20,574 nt of DNA from a virus: positions 1 to 20,574 of IMG/VR virus record IMGVR_UViG_3300042558_001523. One strand, written 5' to 3'. The notes under the pieces were generated by a model, which saw only the letters and a list, made by a program, of their open reading frames with translations, searched no databases and was not told where the DNA came from. This document shows, in pieces, positions 14,133-20,574 of this stretch (its first letter is position 1; each line of letters begins with the position of its first letter). A program made the position numbers and the translations under genes.

Positions 14133-15560
14133 TTAAATGATGTTATTAGTATTTTTTAACAAAAAACTTACTATGTTACCCTGTATTCTTTTGTGATTTA
14201 CTGAAAAATCTAAGAATAAACGTTGATTATGCTCACAAATTTCTTTAACATTATTTAAAAACTCATCCTTTTCTTCTTTAGTTTTTTCTGCAAATCTAAT
14301 TATTTCTTCAGAAATTAAATGAAGTCTTTTATCATCATCGATATAATTATCATAACTTTCATCTATAAATGGTGAAAATGTTTTAAATCCTAATGATTTT
14401 ATATATTCCAAAGATTTTGCAGGCCCTACCAATATAAATGGTTGACAATGCCCAATTGGTTTCCATATTTTTTCACTCAAATATCCCGTTGGGAATTCCG
14501 ATTCCGGTTCATTGTTAATATTTTCTCTAATTTGAAAAAATATAGATTCGGTAACAATACTCAAATATGAATTCAAATAAATATTTTTATCTTCGAATCC
14601 ATATCCTGCTATTTTAGTTAAGTCATCAATATCCAAATGCTTTGATTCGTTTCTTATTAAAGAAATAAATTCCTCATCATTCCATCTATTTATATGATTT
14701 CTTATAAAGTTTTCATTATAAAATTTATTATCCCAACTGACTAAACTTTTATCCAATCCCAATTTATATAAATTATATAAAATAGATATTCTATGCTCTT
14801 TCCAATGCCTACATAGAAATAAAAAATCTTTCTTTTCAGAACCTATTGATTTTTCAAATTCATCATAAGTTACAACAGTGTTTTTGCGTGGTTGAATTCT
14901 ACCAACCTGTGGTTCGTGATTTTCCTCTCCCCAATATGAAAAATTCGGATTATTTAATGTATTGAAAAATTCTTGCGATTTAGCTATTAGAGCTTGATTG
15001 TAATCTAACACATTATAGTTATATCCTAATTTTTTAATATTATTTTTTAATTTAAAATCCTGAAATACTAAGAATATCTTTTCTTCGGGTATTTCGTGCT
15101 TTTTAAAGAAATCAAATATTTTTTGAAAGTTCTTTTTAGTTATACCCAATCCGCCATCTATAATATAGTTTATCAAAACGTTACCATTCCAATTTTTAAT
15201 TTCATCAATTGCTTTTTGAGACATAAATTCCAATGCAAACTGATAATGGACATCGCTATATTCTCCAAAAAATTGCTCTATATTACCAAATGGTTCTATT
15301 ACATAAAACCACTCATATCCTTCTCCTTTCTTTTCTCTATCCCAAATTATTTCATATACGGATTTTCTTTCTATAAATTCCCATAGATAATTACTATTGT
15401 AAACCGGCCAATCGGATTGCCATCTTTGTCTAAAATATGCATCGGATTGGTCAAATTTAAAATCTGATGCTTTATGTATTGTTGGTAAAAACTTTGGATT
15501 TAAACAATTTGGTTGCTCTCCATTATAAGTCATTACATCATATCCGAAAACCAATCTCAT
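14133..15560 (-). CDS. Putative glycosyltransferase, fucosyltransferase (GT10)-like C-terminal half
   Basis: In this 475-residue protein, residues 244-272 (FLFLCRHWKEHRISILYNLY) resemble the start of the donor-binding half of alpha-1,3-fucosyltransferases, where a strand is followed by R..R..yl..L. Residues 333-377 contain a VTES motif and then SEKIWKPIGHCQPFILVG, similar to the E....TEK..al..g..Pi signature of GT-B enzymes that bind the nucleotide sugar. The N-terminal 230 residues do not resemble anything I can name and could bind the acceptor. The 16647-17816 gene has the same C-terminal pattern, so the two are probably distant paralogues. Its ATG abuts the SGNH-like gene. The donor and acceptor cannot be deduced. 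Confidence 0.6.
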   Translation of the reverse strand: MRLVFGYDVMTYNGEQPNCLNPKFLPTIHKASDFKFDQSDAYFRQRWQSDWPVYNSNYLWEFIERKSVYEIIWDREKKGEGYEWFYVIEPFGNIEQFFGEYSDVHYQFALEFMSQKAIDEIKNWNGNVLINYIIDGGLGITKKNFQKIFDFFKKHEIPEEKIFLVFQDFKLKNNIKKLGYNYNVLDYNQALIAKSQEFFNTLNNPNFSYWGEENHEPQVGRIQPRKNTVVTYDEFEKSIGSEKKDFLFLCRHWKEHRISILYNLYKLGLDKSLVSWDNKFYNENFIRNHINRWNDEEFISLIRNESKHLDIDDLTKIAGYGFEDKNIYLNSYLSIVTESIFFQIRENINNEPESEFPTGYLSEKIWKPIGHCQPFILVGPAKSLEYIKSLGFKTFSPFIDESYDNYIDDDKRLHLISEEIIRFAEKTKEEKDEFLNNVKEICEHNQRLFLDFSVNHKRIQGNIVSFLLKNTNNII

Positions 15561-15561
15561 A

Positions 15562-16647
15562 TTATATTAATTTTGTATTTATATTATTTTTATTTAAAAA
15601 TGGTTTTATAACCTCATTTACAAATCTTTTATTCATATACGATGATACATGTCCTAAATACCATTGTTCATCCATATACTTTTTAATATCATCCAATGAT
15701 TCTTTTGAATCACAATGTTCCATAAATAAGAGATTACTCATATATTTTCCTCTATCATCGGTTGGTATTAAATTAAATTCATTATTTGTATTAAAATTTC
15801 TAATAGCCCATTCGATTTGTCCGCCAAATTTTGTTAAGTTAGTTTCTTCATAAAACCAATGATTAGTGTTAACTAATGATATTAGATATTTTATGTATGG
15901 GTTATCCGAATAATCATAACTTAAATCATTTTCCCAAGTATTTGGTATATAATTTCTATCCAATATTGCTTCTGAAAAAATATCATCATTTGTTTCTCTG
16001 TAATTTGGAAATCCATAACCAGCCGTTACTGTATAATCTTTTGAAAATTGATTTTGTATATCAAATGAAAACCAATCTATTCCTTTATTTGCTAAATAGT
16101 TTTCCAAATATAACTTTGCTTCCAAGTGATTAATAAAAGATTGTTCTACCGATTTTACATATTCAAAATACGATGGTAGAAATTTCTTTACTTTATTTTC
16201 AATGTGGTCTAAATTAAACCCACCGGTTAACATCCAATATCCATACTCCCCATTATAGTTTTTGGTATCAATCCAATCGGTTATGTGTGCATGTGAATGT
16301 TGTGTTTTATTTTCTATAACAATATCTAAATCTTTCATTTTAGATGGTGAAATAAAAAATGATTCTCTAGTCCAAGCAGACCATTGAATTATTGCAACTA
16401 TATCTTTTATACTTACCCCGCTTTCTATTAATTTTTCTATCTTATAGATGGTAGTTCTTGCTATTGTCCAATTATCGTGAGTAGCACTGCCCATATTGTA
16501 AACTTCAGCATTATATTGCTCTTTAATCCAATGCGGCCATCTCCACATTTCTATCCAATCGGATAAAAAATCGGTATCGTTTCCTTCTAAATTTATTCTT
16601 CGTTCTTGTCTAGTAAATGAACAGCCGCTTGCTACAATATGTTTCAT
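15562..16647 (-). CDS. SGNH/GDSL-hydrolase-like protein of a glycan module
   Basis: The 361-residue product starts MKHIVASGCSFTRQERR. The GCSFT at residues 8-12 corresponds to block I of SGNH hydrolases, with Ser10 as nucleophile. A block II-like YNMGSATHDNWTIARTTIY has the conserved Gly and Asn (around residues 51-69), and IVAIIQWSAWTRE matches the strand carrying block III. Near the C-terminus, DEQWYLGHVSSYMNKRFVNE could supply the Asp and His of block V, though the spacing is longer than the usual DxxH. Such enzymes remove or transfer acyl groups on sugars. It lies between two glycosyltransferase-like genes, which suggests sugar acylation or deacylation. The ATG overlaps the preceding stop as TAATG. 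Function is inferred from motifs and neighbours. Confidence 0.6.
   Translation of the reverse strand: MKHIVASGCSFTRQERRINLEGNDTDFLSDWIEMWRWPHWIKEQYNAEVYNMGSATHDNWTIARTTIYKIEKLIESGVSIKDIVAIIQWSAWTRESFFISPSKMKDLDIVIENKTQHSHAHITDWIDTKNYNGEYGYWMLTGGFNLDHIENKVKKFLPSYFEYVKSVEQSFINHLEAKLYLENYLANKGIDWFSFDIQNQFSKDYTVTAGYGFPNYRETNDDIFSEAILDRNYIPNTWENDLSYDYSDNPYIKYLISLVNTNHWFYEETNLTKFGGQIEWAIRNFNTNNEFNLIPTDDRGKYMSNLLFMEHCDSKESLDDIKKYMDEQWYLGHVSSYMNKRFVNEVIKPFLNKNNINTKLI
15576..15583 (-). promoter_or_regulatory. TATAAATA box before the 14133-15560 gene (weak late-promoter candidate)
   Basis: An exact TATAAATA on the minus strand ends 15 bases before the ATG at 15560. It falls in the last codons of the SGNH-like gene (encoding part of NINTKLI), so it is not in a free spacer. 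Another copy occurs inside coding sequence near 14690 in the same AT-rich module, which shows how easily it arises by chance. Confidence 0.18.
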
Positions 16648-17816
16648 TATGCTTTATTGTAAATATTTAAAATACTTTGTGGATATATTTCTTTAACCAT
16701 TTGATTAAAATTTCCAGCAGTATAGTGATTGTATTCAATTTTAAATTGTCTTAATTCTTTTTTGGTCATTTTCATCACACCATCTGTAAATGTTAATATT
16801 GCAGACATTCTCTCATTATCATCTGATATTGAATCGTATTCATATTTCCAAAAATCAAAATTATATTTCAATCCCATAGATTCCAATGTAGATATTGTGT
16901 TTGGTTTTGATAATAAAATAAATGGATGACCCATTAACGTTGGTTTCATTATTTTTTCAGAAATATTATTCCAAGTTAATTGAGTATCGGTAGCTCCTGG
17001 CGAACGTTGAATATGATAAAACCTCGTCTCAGCTGCTACATCAAAATATGAATCTAAATAAGATACAAAATTATATGCATTCGCTCTATCTCTATAATCT
17101 TCATAGTTTTCATAATCATTTAAGTGTGGTAACAATTTAACTACATCTAACGTTTTATAATGATTTTGAAATTTCATAGGAACGAATTCGTTAAATAAAT
17201 CGGGCTCATAATCTGGTCCCGTTGCTGACCATATGAAATCTTTTAGATATTCGTTTTTATGTAGATGATTTAAAAATTCTAATTTATGAATTCTATTATG
17301 TCCGGCATAAAACATTCCTTTGTGTTTTCTCAATATTCGATATGTAGTATCTTCTACTCTTTTAAATGCTAATATATTTAATGGTATTAAACTATCAGGC
17401 TTCACATAATGAAAAAATAATTCTTCAAACCAAAGATGGTTATCTCTTTTTGAAATTATATTTTTAGTTATTATAAAACTATCAACATCTACTAAATTTG
17501 TAAGAGAATCCATATCAGATTCGGATATCTCCTGATTATCGTATGTAGCTAAATCGTAAAATATATTTTTAGCTCTAATTGATTTTAATTTAGCTGATAA
17601 TGTTTCCCAAAATAAAGGAATTGAAAAATCAATAGATTGAATCGATATAAATAAAGATGTATCCGAATCAATTGCATCCAATTTAATTAAATCAAATACA
17701 GTAAATAAAGAAAAAGAACCAATTAATTCGTTAAAATCCGATTTTGGTTCTGCATCTCTAAAGTAATATTTTCTTTCGGAATCTTTTCTATAATGAACGA
17801 AGCATAACTTCTTCAT
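16647..17816 (-). CDS. Putative glycosyltransferase, paralogue of the 14133-15560 product
   Basis: The 389-residue protein shares its C-terminal layout with the 475-residue neighbour. Residues 167-195 (GMFYAGHNRIHKLEFLNHLH) match the other protein's FLCRHWKEHR helix-strand unit. AAETRFYHIQ (261-270) takes the place of its VTES segment, and SEKIMKPTLMGHPFILL (286-302) the place of SEKIWKPIGHCQPFIL. The SEK and G-PFI elements resemble the nucleotide-sugar-binding half of GT10 fucosyltransferases and related GT-B enzymes. The first 160 residues are not recognisable. It follows the 45-residue gene with only two bases between stop and ATG, and its own stop overlaps the SGNH-like start. A sugar-transfer role is likely, but the family is uncertain. 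Confidence 0.55.
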   Translation of the reverse strand: MKKLCFVHYRKDSERKYYFRDAEPKSDFNELIGSFSLFTVFDLIKLDAIDSDTSLFISIQSIDFSIPLFWETLSAKLKSIRAKNIFYDLATYDNQEISESDMDSLTNLVDVDSFIITKNIISKRDNHLWFEELFFHYVKPDSLIPLNILAFKRVEDTTYRILRKHKGMFYAGHNRIHKLEFLNHLHKNEYLKDFIWSATGPDYEPDLFNEFVPMKFQNHYKTLDVVKLLPHLNDYENYEDYRDRANAYNFVSYLDSYFDVAAETRFYHIQRSPGATDTQLTWNNISEKIMKPTLMGHPFILLSKPNTISTLESMGLKYNFDFWKYEYDSISDDNERMSAILTFTDGVMKMTKKELRQFKIEYNHYTAGNFNQMVKEIYPQSILNIYNKA

Positions 17817-17818
17817 AA

Positions 17819-17956
17819 TTAAAATGATTTATAGATGAATGGGTCTCTTTTTTTAAGTTCTTCTAACTTTTTTTGAATCCTCTTTTTAGATTCTCTTTCT
17901 TCATATTTTTTTATAAAAAAAGAAATAATTGGAATTTTTTTAAGTAATTTTTTCAT
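17819..17956 (-). CDS. 45-residue basic protein in the glycan operon
   Basis: This short gene fills the otherwise unexplained 144-base gap between the pyrimidine-binding-domain gene and the first glycosyltransferase-like gene. Its ATG is four bases after the upstream stop and its TAA is two bases before the downstream ATG. The protein begins MKKLLKKIPIISFFIKKYEE, a short hydrophobic-basic segment that could lie on a membrane. It continues as a charged helix (ESKKRIQKKLEELKKRD) and ends in DPFIYKSF. The tight spacing on both sides argues that it is translated. The function is unknown; a membrane-associated partner of the glycosyltransferases is one possibility. Confidence 0.6.
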   Translation of the reverse strand: MKKLLKKIPIISFFIKKYEERESKKRIQKKLEELKKRDPFIYKSF

Positions 17957-17960
17957 AATA

Positions 17961-18503
17961 TTAATTTTGATAATAAAGTTCTGGGTATTCAACTAAACAA
18001 TGTATCCCACCTTCTCCCATAGCATATTCGTATGAATTATAAATATCAAATGGAGTAGTTAAATCGTGAAATTGTATATTTTTACAAAGTGATTTAAATT
18101 CTTCAATGTAATTACCTTTATGTTGATGGCCTGGGTCTAATGGTTTATCACTACCTTTACCTAATCTGATAATTACATTTAATTTTTTACCAGTCATTAT
18201 TTCAAATTTATCCAAATGATTTATTAACTGATTAGATGCTGATACAATAAAATCCCAACGAGGATAGAATGTAATAACTCGTTTACCCGCCATTGCCAAT
18301 CCCAAACTCATACCCATTTGAGTTTCTTCCATAACGGGTACTTCAATCATTTTTTCTTTTGGAACTTCACCCAATGTTGTACTCATTGGATTTCCTGCAT
18401 AAACAATCTGCTGTCCAATAAAAATTGAATCATCTAATTTAGATAATTTGGTCATTGCATTTGTTAACGCATCTTTATATGGAGAATATTGTGGTGTACT
18501 CAT
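17961..18503 (-). CDS. Stand-alone transketolase/E1-beta-type pyrimidine-binding domain
   Basis: The 180-residue product matches the pyrimidine-binding domain of thiamine-diphosphate enzymes such as the beta subunit of pyruvate dehydrogenase E1. PKEKMIEVPVMEETQMGMSL (residues 49-68) contains the glutamate (59 or 60) expected to activate the cofactor. It is followed by GLAMAGKRVITFYPRWDFIV and NQLINHLDKF, as in E1-beta. GHQHKGNYIEEF (125-136) matches the loop that in E1-beta reads HSQ. The normal C-terminal transketolase domain is missing, so the protein is about half the usual E1-beta length. No partner pyrophosphate-binding subunit is in the window; it may lie beyond the right edge. Set among sugar genes, the pair could make a ketose or branched-chain sugar or another two-carbon transfer product. 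The family is clear, the reaction is not. Confidence 0.75.
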   Translation of the reverse strand: MSTPQYSPYKDALTNAMTKLSKLDDSIFIGQQIVYAGNPMSTTLGEVPKEKMIEVPVMEETQMGMSLGLAMAGKRVITFYPRWDFIVSASNQLINHLDKFEIMTGKKLNVIIRLGKGSDKPLDPGHQHKGNYIEEFKSLCKNIQFHDLTTPFDIYNSYEYAMGEGGIHCLVEYPELYYQN

Positions 18504-18504
18504 A

Positions 18505-19623
18505 TTAATTAATTAAGTGATGAAAATTATGATTTACATATTTTAAATTATGTATCTTATTCAGTTCTTGTAAAAATTCGTTAAATAGTTCATGCTCTTC
18601 GTTAAATACTTGCAGTTCTTTTAATGTATCTGCGGAATATGTTCCCCAATCTACGATTTGTCTATAATTTATGGATATACCCCATTTAAAATTTGAATTT
18701 TTAAATATATCAGTTATTAGTTCATAAAACATTTGCATTTCTGTGTAGTTTTGTTTACTAACTACCATTGAGCAAACAAATTCTTCTATTATATGGTCTT
18801 GCGTTGCTAAAAACTTTAAGTTTTTTATCAATCTATCCCAATTACCATTTAATCTTGTTTTATTTTCGTATGTATCCTTACTAGCCGCATCTATACTAAT
18901 TTCAATTGTTTTAATATATGGAGTAGCTTTCATCTGATTCCATAGTTTTTCATCCAATAAATTACCATTTGTAATTATCTGCAATTGTTCTAAATTAGGA
19001 TATTTTGTTTTATCAAAGTTTATTAGATAATCTCTGTAAATTTTTGAGTAGAATGGGTCTCCACTACCGGTTACCATTATTCTTTTTAAATTGATTGCAA
19101 AATTATCTTCAATTGATTTTAATAAATGTAATTTTGCTTTGTGTTGTGGTGATTCTAAATCATCATTTGGTATTAGGTTAACCCTACACGATGGGCATTT
19201 TAAATTACAACTTCTATCAAATCCAAAAAGTATTTCTTCAGGTGGTGTTTTATAATTTATAATATCTTCTATTGTATGGATGTTATAAACTTCTCTAAAC
19301 TCATCTATTTCTCTAAAAAGATATGGCTTTCTGCCAGTATTTATTAATTCATTTAATCTAGGACATATTTTGTGGTCACAATATTTGTAACTACCATCTA
19401 AAACCGATTTACGAATATTTTGAGCGGGTATGGATGTCCAATTTCTCATTACATCATCGGTTTCATTTACGGGAAACCAACTTTCATTTCCATTAGCATC
19501 TACTCTGATACTTTGCGGTGCCCAAGAAGGACAGCATACGAATTGAGATGTCCATTGTACATCGCTGTACATAAATGGCATCTCACAAACGTATTTTTTA
19601 AGTATCTCTTCCTTATTATCCAT
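18505..19623 (-). CDS. Radical SAM enzyme with an N-terminal SPASM-like cysteine cluster
   Basis: The 372-residue protein carries the radical SAM signature CxxxCxxC at residues 139-146 (CNLKCPSC), preceded by the strand EILFGFD, and a GSGDP motif (186-190) that corresponds to the SAM-binding GGEP strand. The later NGNLLD and IEISIDAAS segments fit the partial TIM barrel. Unusually, the first 90 residues contain FVCCPSW and GSYKYCDHKICPRL (Cys30, 31, 82, 87), resembling the auxiliary iron-sulfur SPASM segment that normally follows the barrel. This looks like a rearranged order. The gene lies between the epimerase and the pyrimidine-binding-domain genes, with TAATG and TAATTAATTAATATG junctions, so a sugar or cofactor modification is likely. 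Peptide modification is the alternative, but no precursor peptide is visible. Confidence 0.78.
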   Translation of the reverse strand: MDNKEEILKKYVCEMPFMYSDVQWTSQFVCCPSWAPQSIRVDANGNESWFPVNETDDVMRNWTSIPAQNIRKSVLDGSYKYCDHKICPRLNELINTGRKPYLFREIDEFREVYNIHTIEDIINYKTPPEEILFGFDRSCNLKCPSCRVNLIPNDDLESPQHKAKLHLLKSIEDNFAINLKRIMVTGSGDPFYSKIYRDYLINFDKTKYPNLEQLQIITNGNLLDEKLWNQMKATPYIKTIEISIDAASKDTYENKTRLNGNWDRLIKNLKFLATQDHIIEEFVCSMVVSKQNYTEMQMFYELITDIFKNSNFKWGISINYRQIVDWGTYSADTLKELQVFNEEHELFNEFLQELNKIHNLKYVNHNFHHLIN

Positions 19624-20574
19624 TATGGTTTGGAATTTGGATTGAATTCATTTTTGTGTTCTTTATACCACTTCAATGCATCCTCTAATCCACTTCTTAA
19701 ATCGTATTTAGGCTTCCATCCCAATTGCTTCAATTTCCTATTAGATAGTAATCTGACTGGAATCATTGGAGCTTTATTACTTACATAATCAATTGGGTTA
19801 TCGTTGTTTTCAATCTCTTTAATAGTATTTAAAACTTCATTAACAGTGTATCCACTTCCATAACATACATTGTAAATATCATATGAATTTACATTTTCTG
19901 CAACACATATAAATCCACTAACCATATCATCAACGTGAATCACATCTCTTACTTCCGTACCATCACCCCACACCGGTATTGGATTTAAACCATCTGCTAC
20001 TTTTCTAATGTTTGCAGGAGTAACGTGACATTTTTCAAAATCGTATTTATCATTTGGACCAAATGCGTTCGAAGGTCTAATGATTACACATTGCATTGGA
20101 TTATGAATGTGGTTTGATAAAAAATCACAAAGAGTTTCACCATAACGTTTCATATTACCAACTGCTTTATATGCAGGGTAAATGTTTGGAGTTTGTACTT
20201 CAATAGATTCCGTACAATATTCACTTCCAATGTTTGGATATACCGTATTAGATGAAATGTACATAAATTTACGAACTTTGTTTTTCCAAGCTTGCTCCAT
20301 TAAGTTTACATTCATTTCAACGTTTGCTGTAACATGTAACAATGGATTGACTTTTGTATCCAAAGCGTTTGATGTATTTGCTGCACAATGAAAAATTACA
20401 TCCACATCTTTTGTAACATTTTCACAAAAAAATCGTGTTTGTAAATCACCTTCAAAATGTTCTACGTTTTCCCATCCCTCGAAATCATGTCTTAAATCTC
20501 TACTAAAGGTAGTTGCTCTCAAATTGGTATAACCATTTTCGTATAACATTTTTAACAATCGAGAACCAATGAAT
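19623..20574 (-). CDS. NAD-dependent epimerase/dehydratase (extended SDR), 5' end cut by window
   Basis: At least 317 codons are present and the frame runs off the right edge. The first visible residues, FIGSRLLKMLYENGYTNLRA, are the end of the Rossmann GxxGxxG helix, so only a few N-terminal residues are missing and the ATG must lie outside. The extended SDR pattern continues with FHCAANTS, the catalytic YISSNTVYP, YPAYKAVGNMKRYGE (the YxxxK pair), IIRPSNAFGPND, and VRDVIHVDDMVSGFI with the substrate-side residues. These enzymes epimerise, dehydrate or reduce nucleotide sugars using bound NAD(P). It is not possible to choose between a UDP-hexose 4-epimerase and a GDP-sugar reductase from this sequence. 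The stop overlaps the radical SAM start as TAATG, so they are co-translated. Confidence 0.85.
   Translation of the reverse strand, partial: FIGSRLLKMLYENGYTNLRATTFSRDLRHDFEGWENVEHFEGDLQTRFFCENVTKDVDVIFHCAANTSNALDTKVNPLLHVTANVEMNVNLMEQAWKNKVRKFMYISSNTVYPNIGSEYCTESIEVQTPNIYPAYKAVGNMKRYGETLCDFLSNHIHNPMQCVIIRPSNAFGPNDKYDFEKCHVTPANIRKVADGLNPIPVWGDGTEVRDVIHVDDMVSGFICVAENVNSYDIYNVCYGSGYTVNEVLNTIKEIENNDNPIDYVSNKAPMIPVRLLSNRKLKQLGWKPKYDLRSGLEDALKWYKEHKNEFNPNSKP

Noticed and set aside
14686-14695. TATAAATA on the minus strand inside the 14133-15560 gene
   Set aside because: It is internal to coding sequence and far from any start; exact matches of this length are expected by chance in such AT-rich DNA.
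15467-15853. Plus-strand open frame of about 128 codons spanning a gene junction
   Set aside because: It overlaps two minus-strand genes whose stop and start abut, and its hydrophobic product has no recognisable motif.
18505-19623. RiPP maturation system around the radical SAM enzyme
   Set aside because: No precursor peptide gene, protease or transporter is seen next to it; the neighbours are sugar genes, and the 45-residue protein lacks a leader/core layout or cysteine-rich core.

Overview
The window is a segment of a tailed, T4-like (myovirus-type) phage genome, probably from an uncultured phage of a Bacteroidota host. Every convincing gene is on the minus strand. They are packed head to tail, often with TAATG stop/start overlaps or gaps of a few bases, and the DNA is strongly AT-rich. 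The phage assignment rests on three T4-type hallmarks: a gp17-like large terminase, a gp20-like portal and a gp21-like prohead protease. The host inference rests on a ribosomal protein bS21 gene whose product starts MLIIDVK, as Bacteroidota bS21 proteins do, and on the lack of a convincing Shine-Dalgarno sequence before nearly all genes. I infer the host; the sequence does not prove it.

In transcription order (right to left), the right third (about 20574-14133) is a sugar or surface-modification module. It holds an NAD-dependent epimerase/dehydratase cut by the window edge, a radical SAM protein with an extra N-terminal cysteine cluster, a stand-alone transketolase/E1-beta-type pyrimidine-binding domain, a 45-residue basic protein, two related fucosyltransferase-like proteins, and an SGNH-hydrolase-like protein between those two. 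Together they look like a route to make and attach an unusual sugar, with the acceptor unknown.

The centre (14105-10080) is one gene of 1341 codons. It joins an N-terminal nucleotidylyltransferase of the HxGH / ISGTxVR type, a Pro/Gly/Lys-rich linker, a glycine/alanine-rich hydrophobic stretch, a metallopeptidase-like HELVH site, and a C-terminal domain with KxDG, E, EGLV and YKLTG motifs of covalent nucleotidyltransferases (ligases and capping enzymes). This is the most unusual object in the window.

The left half (10033-87) is the packaging and head-assembly module: a zinc-ribbon/coiled-coil protein, a membrane-anchored protein, terminase, a small cysteine-rich protein, portal, several proteins in the place of T4 gp67/gp68, the gp21 protease, helical proteins in the place of the gp22 scaffold, a DUF5856-like helical protein, and finally bS21. 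The T4 tail sheath and tube genes (18 and 19), which lie between 17 and 20 in T4, are absent here. A ten-A run at the end of the EF-hand gene could fuse it by -1 slippage to the next open frame, which has no good start codon. A weak intrinsic terminator lies beyond bS21 at the left edge.

No tRNA, CRISPR array, insertion sequence or gene-free stretch over 300 bases was seen. Family names come from reading the sequence, not from database searches.
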